A stretch of DNA of 64,000 nucleotides. Origin: Mycobacterium sp. PSTR-4-N (GTDB lineage: Bacteria > Actinomycetota > Actinomycetes > Mycobacteriales > Mycobacteriaceae). Under the pieces are notes generated by a model that saw nothing but the letters and a program-made list of their open reading frames with translations, was not told the origin of the DNA and made no database searches. A program made the position numbers and the translations under genes. The first letter of the stretch is position 1. Each line of letters starts with the position of its first letter. Shown piece after piece: positions 50,132-58,719 of this stretch. The stretch spans positions 186,001 through 250,000 of the forward strand of contig NZ_JAKRFN010000001.1 of NCBI RefSeq assembly GCF_022348085.1, read 5' to 3'.

Positions 50132-52457
50132 TCGATACCGGGCCTACCTCGAGCCGGCACTTGTCGCCGCGACCGTCGCCGCGCTCGCCGTCGGTGGGAT
50201 CGCGTGGCTGCTCGGCGCACGCGGCACAGCCGAGATCTGCTGGGCGACGGGCACCTACATCGCGATCGTGCCCGCCGTGGTGTGGGTCCTGGCGGCGTTG
50301 CGTCACGGGCGGTTGGGGGTCGACCTGATCGCCGTCCTCTCGCTGGGCGGAACGCTGCTCGTCGGTGAGTACCTCGCCGGGGCGCTCATCGCGGTGATGC
50401 TCACCGGCGGACGCGCACTCGACGCCGCGGCCACCCGCCGCGCGTCACACGATCTGCGGGCACTTCTCGAGCGCGCGCCTCGTTTCGCGCGTCGCCGCAC
50501 CGGCGACCAGGTAGACATCGTCGACCTGGCCGATGTCCGCGTCGACGAGGTCCTCGTCATCAGTCCGGGCGACGTGGTGCCAGTCGACGGTCGAGTCGTC
50601 GACACCCCGGCCGTGCTCGACGAGTCCGCGTTGACCGGCGAATCGGTGCACGTGGAACGCGGCGCCGGTGACAGTGTGCGCAGCGGAGTGGTCAACGCGG
50701 GCGGCGTCTTCGAACTGCGGGCCGGCGCGACCGCCGAGCAGAGCACCTACGCCGGCATCGTGAGACTGGCAGAACAGGCAGGCGCGGAGACCTCGCCGGT
50801 GGTTCGCCTCGCCGACCGGTACGCCGCGTATTTTCTACCCCTCACACTGATCGTCGCGGGCGGCGCCTGGCTGGCCGGCGGGTCGGCGGTACGAGCCGTC
50901 GCCGTGTTGGTTGTTGCGACACCGTGTCCCCTGCTGCTCGCCGCACCCGTCGCGATCGTGTCCGGACTGTCCCGGGCCTCGCGCGCCGGTGTCGTGGTCC
51001 GCAACGGCGGGGCGTTGGAAAACCTTGGTCATGCAACGACATTGGTGATGGACAAGACCGGTACGCTCACGATGGGGCGCCCTGCGATCACTGACGTGAT
51101 CACCGCGCCCGGCGCCGACGCGCGTGAGATCCTGTGCGTCGCCGCGTCCGTCGATCAGGTGTCACCGCACGTCCTGGCCCAGGCCATCGTCACCGAGGCA
51201 CTGGCGCGCGGTGTGACACTGTCGATGCCCACAGCGGCCGCCGAGGAACCCGGTTGCGGAGTCAGCGCGATGCTCGATGGCCGACGGGTCGCGGTGGGCA
51301 AGCTCACCGACGACGCGGTGACCGCTGTGTGGGCGCAGGCCGTGCTGAATCAGGCCCGCCTCGACAATGCGGCGATCGCGTGGGTGTCCGTCGACGGGGA
51401 GCCGAAAGGCGCGATTCTGCTTCACGACCCGTTGCGCCGGCAGGCCCCCCGAACCATGCGGCGACTGCGCGGGGCGGGCTTCGACAGGCTCGTCATGCTC
51501 ACCGGCGATCGTCTCGAACCCGCCCGGGAAGTCGCGACCGTCCTGGGTCTGGACGAGGTGTACGCCCACCAGTCACCGGCGGACAAGGTCGCCGCGGTTC
51601 GCGCCGAGAAGCAGCGGGCGGTCACCGTGATGGTGGGTGACGGCATCAACGACGCTCCGGCGCTCGCGGCGGCAACCGTGGGCGTCGCGATGGGGGCACG
51701 GGGCGCGACCGCGTCCTCGGAGGCGGCGGACATCGTGCTGACGACCGACCGGCTCGACCGGCTGGCCGACGCGATGGACATTGCGCGACGGTCCCGTCGC
51801 ATCGCCGTGCAGAGCGCCGGGGCGGGCATGGCGCTGTCGCTGCTGGCGATGGCCGTCGCCGCGCTGGGGTGGCTTCCGCCGGCTCCGGGCGCGCTGCTGC
51901 AGGAAGCCATCGATGTCGCCGTCATCCTCAACGCTCTGCGCGCATTACAGGGTGATCGGCGTGGCCAGGACAAGCTGACCCCGGACACCGAACAGATGGT
52001 GCACCTCTTCTCGGCTGAACACGACGAGCTCCGGGACAGTCTGGGCCAGATCCGGGCCGCAGCGGATCGCATCGTCGACGGCGCCGATGCCGAAGCGCTT
52101 CAATCGCTGTCGCGCGCCTACGCGCTGCTGACCGACCGGATCCTGCCCCACGAGCGAGCCGAGGAGGCGTCCCTTTATCCCGCACTGGCCGCGCCGCTGC
52201 ACAGCAGCGAAGCCACCGCCACCATGAGTCGGACGCACGCAGAGATCCAGCGGCTCTCCGACCGGATCGGCGAACACCTCCGATCCGCTCAGGCCGCCGG
52301 CGGCATTCGACCAGAACAGCGCGACGACGTTCTCGCAAGCCTCTACGGCCTCCACGCCCTGCTGCGCCTGCATTTCGTGCAGGAAGAGGAGAATTACTTC
52401 ACTCTGTCCGATCACGACCGGCCGGTGGACAGCTCGCAGCCAGTTCGACCGCGCTGA
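50124..52457 (+). CDS. P1B-5-type metal-exporting ATPase with C-terminal hemerythrin domain
   Basis: A 777-residue fusion. The P-type ATPase part (about 1-620) has TGES, the transmembrane metal site TPCP at residues 266-269, the phosphorylation site DKTGTLT with Asp310 and VGDGINDAPAL. TPCP in place of CPC defines the P1B-5 class, whose studied member Nia (Sinorhizobium) exports Ni2+/Fe2+. The last about 130 residues are a hemerythrin/HHE domain (AEHDELRD, LPHERAEE, THAEIQRL, HALLRLHFVQEEEN), expected to bind a di-iron centre and sense O2 or iron. It is the fourth gene of the operon; its last 59 bases overlap the convergent kinase gene. Confidence 0.87.
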   Translation: MPDRYRAYLEPALVAATVAALAVGGIAWLLGARGTAEICWATGTYIAIVPAVVWVLAALRHGRLGVDLIAVLSLGGTLLVGEYLAGALIAVMLTGGRALDAAATRRASHDLRALLERAPRFARRRTGDQVDIVDLADVRVDEVLVISPGDVVPVDGRVVDTPAVLDESALTGESVHVERGAGDSVRSGVVNAGGVFELRAGATAEQSTYAGIVRLAEQAGAETSPVVRLADRYAAYFLPLTLIVAGGAWLAGGSAVRAVAVLVVATPCPLLLAAPVAIVSGLSRASRAGVVVRNGGALENLGHATTLVMDKTGTLTMGRPAITDVITAPGADAREILCVAASVDQVSPHVLAQAIVTEALARGVTLSMPTAAAEEPGCGVSAMLDGRRVAVGKLTDDAVTAVWAQAVLNQARLDNAAIAWVSVDGEPKGAILLHDPLRRQAPRTMRRLRGAGFDRLVMLTGDRLEPAREVATVLGLDEVYAHQSPADKVAAVRAEKQRAVTVMVGDGINDAPALAAATVGVAMGARGATASSEAADIVLTTDRLDRLADAMDIARRSRRIAVQSAGAGMALSLLAMAVAALGWLPPAPGALLQEAIDVAVILNALRALQGDRRGQDKLTPDTEQMVHLFSAEHDELRDSLGQIRAAADRIVDGADAEALQSLSRAYALLTDRILPHERAEEASLYPALAAPLHSSEATATMSRTHAEIQRLSDRIGEHLRSAQAAGGIRPEQRDDVLASLYGLHALLRLHFVQEEENYFTLSDHDRPVDSSQPVRPR

Positions 52458-53931
52458 CACACGCATCGTGTGCATCAGCCACACATCGCGTCAGCGGACG
52501 CGTGGTGTCGATCCGCACTGCGGCGGTCCACTCCGCCGTCCAACCGCTCAGCTCAGCAGCCATCGCCGGTGTCGCATCCGATGCCGTCGGGCCTCTGCGC
52601 TCGATCCTGCCTGCAGCAGCACCGACTTCAGAGATACACACCAGTTCGACCAGCGGGCAGCAGGTTTGGGCAGCCACAGCGCGGGCCCGACGGCGCTGCG
52701 CCTCATCGCGCCAGGTGCCGTCGAGGATCACCGAATGACCTGTCGTGAGCCAATTCCGCGCTCTCCTGAGCACCTCGTCGTAGACCGCAGAGACATTCGC
52801 CGGGGAGTAGAGCCCCTGGTCGAGATTGCCCACCGAGCCGGCGATGTGGCCCCTCGACTGCAGCTCGCGCCGCACCTCGTCGGTGGAGATGACCCGAGCG
52901 TCGATGGTGTCCGCCACGGCATGCGCCAGGGTGGTCTTCCCCGTCCCCGGGCCACCTCCCACCATGACAAGACGAACGCAACCCTGGACCAGGTGTGCCG
53001 ATGCCAAGGCCAGATGCGCACGTGCGTCCTGCGCGGCCTCTGGATGACCCTGGTCGACGCGCACGCCGTCGACCTTGGCGCGGACGACGGCGCGATACGC
53101 GATGCACACGTGCCGCAGGGAGGCCGGTGCATCGTCGCCGGCCTGCCGGCAGTACTCGGCGAGGAACCGCTCAGCGAGGTCGCGGCCACCCAGGAACTCC
53201 ACGTCCATGGCGAGGAAGGCAGCGTCGTCGACGCCGTCGACGTATCGCAGTCGATCGTCGAATTCGAGGCAGTCGAGAAGGACCGGCCCCTGCGGCGTGC
53301 AGAAGATGTCTTGGCTGAGCAGGTCTCCGTGCCCGTCGACGATACGGCGATCCGCGATACGACTCGCGTACAGAGGTTGGCGGCCGGCGAAGAATTGCAT
53401 CGCCAGCCGCTCCACCCGATCGAGCTCATCAGCCGCGATCACCGGGCCGACGAATCGCCGCAATTCCGTGAGATTTTCCTGCCAACGAGCGGTCAACACC
53501 TCCGCGGTGGCCTCGACGTCGATGGCGCAGCCGCGTTCGGCACCGGCATGGAACCGCGCAAGGTCGCTCGCGATCATCATCAACCACGTGTCGGCCGGAG
53601 CCCCGGTGCGGATGACGTGGGCGAGCCGTTCTGATTCCGGATACCTGCGCATGACCACCACGGGCTCCTCGGTACCGTCGGGTTGCCGGAAGAATCCCAA
53701 TCCCAGGTAGCTCGCCGGGGCCAGCCGGCGGTTCAATTCGATCTCGCGGCAACACACGCGCTGGCGCTGTTCGGTGGTACGAAAGTCGAGGAAGTCGGTC
53801 CGCACCGGCTTCTTGGCCTTGAACGCCCGATCGCCGACCAACACGACGAGCCCCGTGTGGGTCTCGTGCACCTCGGCCGCCAGGTTGCCCGGCGTGTCCC
53901 ACGGTGCCACGGTTCCGTCCCCTGCCGTCAT
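52399..53931 (-). CDS. Rv2004c-like phosphotransferase/AAA kinase fusion
   Basis: A 510-residue protein matching M. tuberculosis Rv2004c, a DosR-regulon gene beside usp Rv2005c and otsB1. The N-terminal two-thirds is an APH-like kinase domain (VDGHGDLLSQDIF as the catalytic loop, LDCLEFDDRLR for metal); the C-terminal third is a P-loop kinase with Walker A GGGPGTGKTT and STDEVRREL. The substrate is unknown. The ATG at 53931 begins the conserved sequence; the longer frame crosses the divergent nitroreductase gene. Confidence 0.86.
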   Translation of the reverse strand: MTAGDGTVAPWDTPGNLAAEVHETHTGLVVLVGDRAFKAKKPVRTDFLDFRTTEQRQRVCCREIELNRRLAPASYLGLGFFRQPDGTEEPVVVMRRYPESERLAHVIRTGAPADTWLMMIASDLARFHAGAERGCAIDVEATAEVLTARWQENLTELRRFVGPVIAADELDRVERLAMQFFAGRQPLYASRIADRRIVDGHGDLLSQDIFCTPQGPVLLDCLEFDDRLRYVDGVDDAAFLAMDVEFLGGRDLAERFLAEYCRQAGDDAPASLRHVCIAYRAVVRAKVDGVRVDQGHPEAAQDARAHLALASAHLVQGCVRLVMVGGGPGTGKTTLAHAVADTIDARVISTDEVRRELQSRGHIAGSVGNLDQGLYSPANVSAVYDEVLRRARNWLTTGHSVILDGTWRDEAQRRRARAVAAQTCCPLVELVCISEVGAAAGRIERRGPTASDATPAMAAELSGWTAEWTAAVRIDTTRPLTRCVADAHDACVSAVELAASCPPAGRDRTE

Positions 53932-54060
53932 CCTCTGACTGTGCGCGCGCCCCGGACCCTGGACCAGGGCCTCCGTATCAGACAACTGGTGACCATCGAC
54001 TCTGGCCGCCCGGGCGCACCCAGCGGATCGTTGGGTCGATACCCGGGAGGAGAGCTGACG

Positions 54061-55053
54061 ATGAACAGCGTGACAGTCGACCTCGACGTCCTCAGCGACG
54101 CAGTGGCGCTCGCGTGCCGCGCCCCGTCTCTGCACAACAGCCAGCCCTGGCGATTCATCAGCACCGGCGACGTCGTGTCCTTGTTCCTCGACCCCGACTC
54201 GGCGCCGCGCCACACCGACACTTCGGGCAGGGAACTCATCATCAGCTGCGGCGCTGTGCTCGATCACTTTCGGGTGGCCATGGCGGCCGTGGGCTACCAG
54301 GCCACAACCGATCGGTTCCCGAACCCCAACAATCCGAATCACCTGTGCGACATCGAGTTCAGACCCGCCGGGTTCGTCGCGGAGGCCTACCGTCAGCGAG
54401 CCGAGGCGATACGGCGCCGGCACACCGACAGACTCCCCTTCGCCGCCCCTCCGCACTGGGACGCCTTCGCAGAGTTCCTCGAGCAGCTGCCGGTCGCCCA
54501 TGACTGGCCGGGTGTGTCGATGGCGGTGTTGCCCGGTGAATCCCGAGCGGACCTGATCAGGGCGTCGGAGATGGCCCGGACGGCACGCAGATACGACTCC
54601 GCCTACCATGCTGAACTCTTCGGCTGGACAACCCCTCTGGCGATCAGCGAGGGCATACCCGCCGGCACGCTGGCGTCGCCCTCGGAAAGCGAACGCGTGG
54701 CGTTCGGCCGTGAGTTCCCCACCCCGGGGACCGGAGATCGTCTGCCCGACATCGCCACCGACGAGAGCAGAGTCATCGTGCTGTCCACCGAGGACAGCAC
54801 CCGGGACAGTCTCCTGCGGTGCGGCGAGATGTTGTCATCGATCCTGCTCGACGCGACGATGGCCGGGCTGGCGACCTGCACCCTGTCCCACCTGACCGAG
54901 GTGCCCGCAAGTCGTCGCATCGTGGCGGCGCTGACCGGATCGTCGAGTATTCCGCAGGTGCTGGTCCGCATCGGGTCATCGTGCGGTCACGACGATCTCA
55001 CCCCGAAGACACCGCGACGGCCCGTGTCCGAGGTCTTGCGGATCAGGGAGTGA
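54061..55053 (+). CDS. Acg-type nitroreductase-fold protein, second copy
   Basis: A 330-residue Acg/Rv3131-family protein (CRAPSLHNSQPWRF, SGRELIISCGAVLDHFR, RRRHTDRLPF), only moderately similar to the copy at 32605, so the two are old paralogues rather than a recent duplication. GGAGGAG lies about nine bases before the ATG. A USP gene follows six bases downstream. The 129-base gap to the divergent kinase gene holds only a poor DosR-box candidate. Confidence 0.85.
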   Translation: MNSVTVDLDVLSDAVALACRAPSLHNSQPWRFISTGDVVSLFLDPDSAPRHTDTSGRELIISCGAVLDHFRVAMAAVGYQATTDRFPNPNNPNHLCDIEFRPAGFVAEAYRQRAEAIRRRHTDRLPFAAPPHWDAFAEFLEQLPVAHDWPGVSMAVLPGESRADLIRASEMARTARRYDSAYHAELFGWTTPLAISEGIPAGTLASPSESERVAFGREFPTPGTGDRLPDIATDESRVIVLSTEDSTRDSLLRCGEMLSSILLDATMAGLATCTLSHLTEVPASRRIVAALTGSSSIPQVLVRIGSSCGHDDLTPKTPRRPVSEVLRIRE

Positions 55054-55059
55054 GGCACC

Positions 55060-55941
55060 ATGCATCAATCGCCGGCCGTACTCGTCGGGGTGGACGGCTC
55101 CCGCTCGGCGACAGCCGCTGCGCTGTGGGCGGTCGACGAGGCGGTGAGTCGGGACATTCCCGTACGACTGCTGCAGGTCGTGCCGCGCCGCGACCGACCG
55201 ACAACGGCCCACGACATCGACCGCGCGTCCGACATCGTCGACACCGTCACCGCAGCGATCGAGGCCACGGGAAAACAGGTCAAGGTCGAAACTCAGCTGG
55301 CCGCAGGCGATGTCACAGACGTTCTGCGCGAGCAGGCCCGTCATGCTGCCATGCTCTGCATCGGCTCATCAGGGCGAGAGCATGCGGGAATGGGGCACAG
55401 ATGGGCCACCGTGCTGGCTGTCGTACCCCCGGTGGACTGCCCTCTGGCGGTGATCCATTCACCTACTGCGGCATCTTCTGCGAGCTGCGTGGTGGCCGAG
55501 GTCGACGACTCCCCCGCCGGTGATCTGGCGTTGCGGCGCGGCATCGACGAAGCGCTTCTGCGAGGGCTCCCACTGCGCGTCGTGACCGCATGGCCGGCCC
55601 GCTATCCCGACATTCAGGACGGTTCGGCCGGTGCGGTGTCGCGCATGGTCCGCACGCGGCTGCAGAGGCGGCTCGCCGCGTGGCGCGAACAGCATCCCGG
55701 GCTCGACATGCGCCCCGTGGCCGTCCCCGGCAACATCCTGAACTACCTCGCCCGGCACCGCGACGAGATCGCACTCGCGGTCGTGCCGCATGACCGCGGC
55801 GCCGGAATCACCGAGCTGGTCTCGACCACACCGCCCGCCTCCGAACCGGATCTCAGCTTCAACGTCATGATCTGTGAGCCCGCCGGGCCGCCTGAACGCG
55901 CGCGTCACGTCCTGACGAGCAGCAGCGAGCAGTCCGGATAG
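55060..55941 (+). CDS. Universal stress protein, degenerate tandem type
   Basis: A 293-residue protein. The first USP domain (VLVGVDGSRSATAAALWAVDEAVSR) is recognisable, but its nucleotide loop is altered (GSSGREHAGMGHRWA, lacking the final GS). The second half keeps the fold pattern but has no ATP loop at all. It may therefore be a non-ATP-binding USP. It is transcribed with the acg-type gene and is convergent with the next USP gene, overlapping it by 37 bases. Confidence 0.82.
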   Translation: MHQSPAVLVGVDGSRSATAAALWAVDEAVSRDIPVRLLQVVPRRDRPTTAHDIDRASDIVDTVTAAIEATGKQVKVETQLAAGDVTDVLREQARHAAMLCIGSSGREHAGMGHRWATVLAVVPPVDCPLAVIHSPTAASSASCVVAEVDDSPAGDLALRRGIDEALLRGLPLRVVTAWPARYPDIQDGSAGAVSRMVRTRLQRRLAAWREQHPGLDMRPVAVPGNILNYLARHRDEIALAVVPHDRGAGITELVSTTPPASEPDLSFNVMICEPAGPPERARHVLTSSSEQSG

Positions 55942-56648
55942 CCCAGGATCGGATGGCAGTTCGGCGTCGCGACCGAAGCGAGTCGGCGCGCGTCCCCCAT
56001 CCCGACGACGGCCAGGCCCACCTCGTCGTCATCGTGGCGGTCGTAGTGGTACCCCGTTCCCGCCGCGACCGTCTCGACGTGGACATCCGGATAGCGTCGG
56101 ATCCAGCTCACCGCCCGCCGGTCGATCTGGCGCACCGTCGCGTGGCGAAGTCGCCCCTCGTGCATGGCGAGATGCACGACGTCGTCGTTGCCGTCCTCGT
56201 CACACAACACGACCGAGATGACACCGTCGGTCTGCGGCGTTCCGTCCCGGCGCGTTCGGATGATCGCCACCGGACAGTGAGATCCCTCCGCGAGCGCGCG
56301 ACCGGTCGGGCCGATCGAGACCGACTCGCTCTGATGCGGACGGTGTTTGGCTCCGATGCACACCATCACCGCGCGTTCGGACTCGCGCAGGAGGACCGTG
56401 CCGGGAACGCCGACCGCTGAGGCGACCTCGACCCGCACCGACGGCGCGGCGTCTACCGCGGTCCGTTCCGCCCGGATCAATGCCAGGTCCCCGTCCACCT
56501 TGTCGACCGGCCGTTGCGTGACGTGAACAAGGCGCAGAACCGCATCTTGCGCGACGGCTTCCGCAGCAGCCCAACGGACGGCGTTCAATGATGCGAGGGA
56601 GCCGTCGACCCCGACGACGACACAGCGTTGCCCACCGGTCGCGTTCAT
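55905..56648 (-). CDS. Universal stress protein-like, degenerate
   Basis: A 247-residue USP-like protein (VVVGVDGSLASLNAVRWAAAEAV). The first loop reads GAKHRPHQSESVSIGPTG, not the canonical GxxGxxxxxxxxxGS, and the second domain is short and lacks a loop. The ATG at 56648 overlaps the preceding stop by four bases, so it is coupled to the Rv1733c-like gene. It is third in the operon usp (57240), Rv1733c-like, usp-like. Confidence 0.8.
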   Translation of the reverse strand: MNATGGQRCVVVGVDGSLASLNAVRWAAAEAVAQDAVLRLVHVTQRPVDKVDGDLALIRAERTAVDAAPSVRVEVASAVGVPGTVLLRESERAVMVCIGAKHRPHQSESVSIGPTGRALAEGSHCPVAIIRTRRDGTPQTDGVISVVLCDEDGNDDVVHLAMHEGRLRHATVRQIDRRAVSWIRRYPDVHVETVAAGTGYHYDRHDDDEVGLAVVGMGDARRLASVATPNCHPILGYPDCSLLLVRT

Positions 56649-57217
56649 GGGATGTTCGTCCTGCCGCCGTTGTCCGCGAGATCGTCGAGCTCCCGGTCCC
56701 ACGCCGCGAAACGCATGCTGTTGAACGTCATCCGCGCTGCCGAGTATGCGGCCGCGGCGACGCCGGCGAGAGCGATCCACAACCCCAGGGCGGTGACGAC
56801 CGCCTGCACGGCAGCATCGGTGTCACTCGGCACCCGTGCGCTACGGTTGCCGTCGCCGTCGACCCAGAGGGGGACCTCATCGCCGGCACGCAGGCGAGGC
56901 GTGTCGATGTCGTCGGTGTGGGCGACGCCGTCGTGACTCCACGCCACGCTGGTGACGTGGGCACTTCCGTAGGCCTGGGGCACCTCTCGGCTGTCGGCGC
57001 GGGCGGTCGCCGTGATCTCTTGACGCACCGCTCTTTCCGCCGTGTAGGTGCGAGACAGACGGTCGTAGGTGGCCGTGCCCACCGCACCGGCGACGGGAAT
57101 CGTCGCGATGGCAACGGCAACGACCGCAGAGAGCAGCGCCGCCTCCCAGCGGTCGGTGGTTCGTATCAGTGGATTGACGCCCGCCAAACGCCGGAACCAC
57201 ACACCCAGTGCGCCCAT
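56645..57217 (-). CDS. Rv1733c-like two-helix membrane protein, second copy
   Basis: A 190-residue paralogue of the protein at 31989, with the same layout: NPLIRTTDRWEA, a first helix (about 26-48), an extracytoplasmic domain with SVAWSHDGVAHTDDID, a second helix (about 135-160), and a similar C-terminal end, DNGGRTN. It sits between two USP genes in one operon, linking this membrane family again with dormancy genes. Function unknown. Confidence 0.8.
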   Translation of the reverse strand: MGALGVWFRRLAGVNPLIRTTDRWEAALLSAVVAVAIATIPVAGAVGTATYDRLSRTYTAERAVRQEITATARADSREVPQAYGSAHVTSVAWSHDGVAHTDDIDTPRLRAGDEVPLWVDGDGNRSARVPSDTDAAVQAVVTALGLWIALAGVAAAAYSAARMTFNSMRFAAWDRELDDLADNGGRTNIP

Positions 57218-57239
57218 CGCCGTGTCGATGATGTCCGCG

Positions 57240-58130
57240 TCAGGACTGACGGGCGACGATCACCGGGATCTTCGCCGATTGCACCACAGCCCAGCTCACA
57301 GAACCCAGCAGAAGACCGGCGAACCCGCCGCGACCATGGCTTCCGACCACCAGCAGCTGGGCGGAGGCGGACTCCTCGATGAGCCGGTGGGCAGCGCTGT
57401 CCTGACCGACGACGCGACGGACCGCGACATCGGGATAGCGCTCCCCCCATCCCGCAAGCCGTTGCGCGAGTTCCTCATCCGCCTGCTGGGCCATGTCCGC
57501 GGCGGTCACATCGACGTAGAAGTCCGCGCTGTTCATCCAGGTGTGGACGGCGACCAACTCGACGCCGCGCCGCGACGCCTCGTCGTAGGCGATCGCGATC
57601 GCCAGCTCGGATGAGGGCGAGGCGTCGACACCGACCACGATCGGCGCGGTGACCGCCGTCGCCGCGCCCGATTGCTCGTGGACGACGGCAACCGGGCAGT
57701 GCGCGTGGTGCACGAGGGCCGAACTCGTCGAGCCCAGCAGCAGGCCCTCCAGGGGTCCCAGCCCTCGGCATCCGACCACCATCATGTCCGCGTCCTTGGA
57801 CAGATCGAGCAGGGCCGGCATCAGTGGTCCTCGCACCATGGCCTTCTCAACGGGAACGGATCGCCGACCCGTCAAGGCCGCTTCAGCGAGATCGACCGAC
57901 CGCGAGACGATCTCCTGGGATTCGCGGTCTCTTTCGGCGAGGTACTCCTCGGCGATGGGCAGGTCGAGCCACGGGCCGACTTCATCTGAGGGCGCGACGT
58001 GCACCACGGTGAGCGGAACGTCACGCAGGGATGCGTCACGTGCGGCCCACGCCACTGCCGTGTCGGATTCCGGTGAGCCGTCCACTGCGGCAACGATTCC
58101 GCGGGGTTTCGGCATGTGTTGTGCGGTCAT
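57240..58130 (-). CDS. Tandem universal stress protein
   Basis: A 296-residue two-domain USP of the Rv2005c/Rv2623 type with both ATP loops intact ([17 protein letters not shown] and [17 protein letters not shown]). It opens an operon with the Rv1733c-like and degenerate USP genes. A DosR-box-like site lies 57 bases before its ATG. Confidence 0.9.
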   Translation of the reverse strand: MTAQHMPKPRGIVAAVDGSPESDTAVAWAARDASLRDVPLTVVHVAPSDEVGPWLDLPIAEEYLAERDRESQEIVSRSVDLAEAALTGRRSVPVEKAMVRGPLMPALLDLSKDADMMVVGCRGLGPLEGLLLGSTSSALVHHAHCPVAVVHEQSGAATAVTAPIVVGVDASPSSELAIAIAYDEASRRGVELVAVHTWMNSADFYVDVTAADMAQQADEELAQRLAGWGERYPDVAVRRVVGQDSAAHRLIEESASAQLLVVGSHGRGGFAGLLLGSVSWAVVQSAKIPVIVARQS

Positions 58131-58186
58131 GACGCCACCTTTCGTCTGCTCTCCCGACGCTAGAACCGGTGGCGCAGTGATGTCTC

Positions 58187-58201
58187 GGGCCCTTGGTCAC
58201 T
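58187..58201 (+). promoter_or_regulatory. DosR-box-like site upstream of the USP operon
   Basis: Plus-strand GGGCCCTTGGTCACT matches 9 of 12 informative positions. Its near edge is 57 bases from the USP start at 58130, the same spacing as the two boxes in the otsB1/ppsA gap. Confidence 0.5.
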
Positions 58202-58719
58202 TCGACGAGGAACGAGGACCTCTGCTGGCTGCGGGGCACTGGCTGCTGTCCGAGAAAACCGGGCCTTGCCGCCGCACCGATGCCAGTGACCGGTGTCGCG
58301 CATTCACGGCCACACGGTGGTTGGCGGCATGGCGACGCTCTCGACCAGTGGCATGTCGACCTACCTCACGCATGCGACATAAGCCGTGAACGCGAGTGAT
58401 GCGGAGTCGACGGAGTGATCCACCGCGTCAGGCAACACCCTACAAGCCGAATTTCGATGACTCATCGACGTCTGCGGTATTTGACCACCAGTTCACATGG
58501 GTTGTTTCCAGTGCACTGCGCCCGGATAATTTCAATAACTCATTTACCACCGGGAAACAGATCAGAAACACAGCACGCTTAACGTCTCTGGCCATGGCGT
58601 CCCTGACGGACGTTCCCTCCGACATCGTCTCTCGCGGTATTTGCCGAAGTTCTGCAGGGGCCTCGGTCGTGGGTTCGAACTCGTCAACAGATCCCGTATC
58701 GGCCAGACAGGAGCACACC
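58202..58719. other. Non-coding leader region before the glutamine synthetase gene
   Basis: No convincing gene is seen between the USP promoter and the GTG at 58720. Bases about 58440-58600 are visibly poorer in G and C than the surroundings (TTTCGATGACTC, AATTTCAATAACTCATTTAC), as in a promoter or an acquired segment. A 10-base direct repeat GCGGTATTTG occurs at 58474-58483 and 58634-58643. AGGAG stands just before the GTG. An open frame runs through this region in phase with the enzyme but its codon use is unlike coding sequence. Confidence 0.5.

Noticed and set aside
53953-53967. DosR-box-like CGGACCCTGGACCAG in the Rv2004c-like/acg divergent gap
   Set aside because: Only 7 of 12 informative positions match, and the site is better described as a CCCTGG-A-CCAGGG palindrome; not listed as a DosR box.
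58396-58719. N-terminal extension of the glutamine synthetase frame
   Set aside because: The sequence before 58720 lacks coding bias and family similarity, and a good ribosome site precedes the GTG at 58720.
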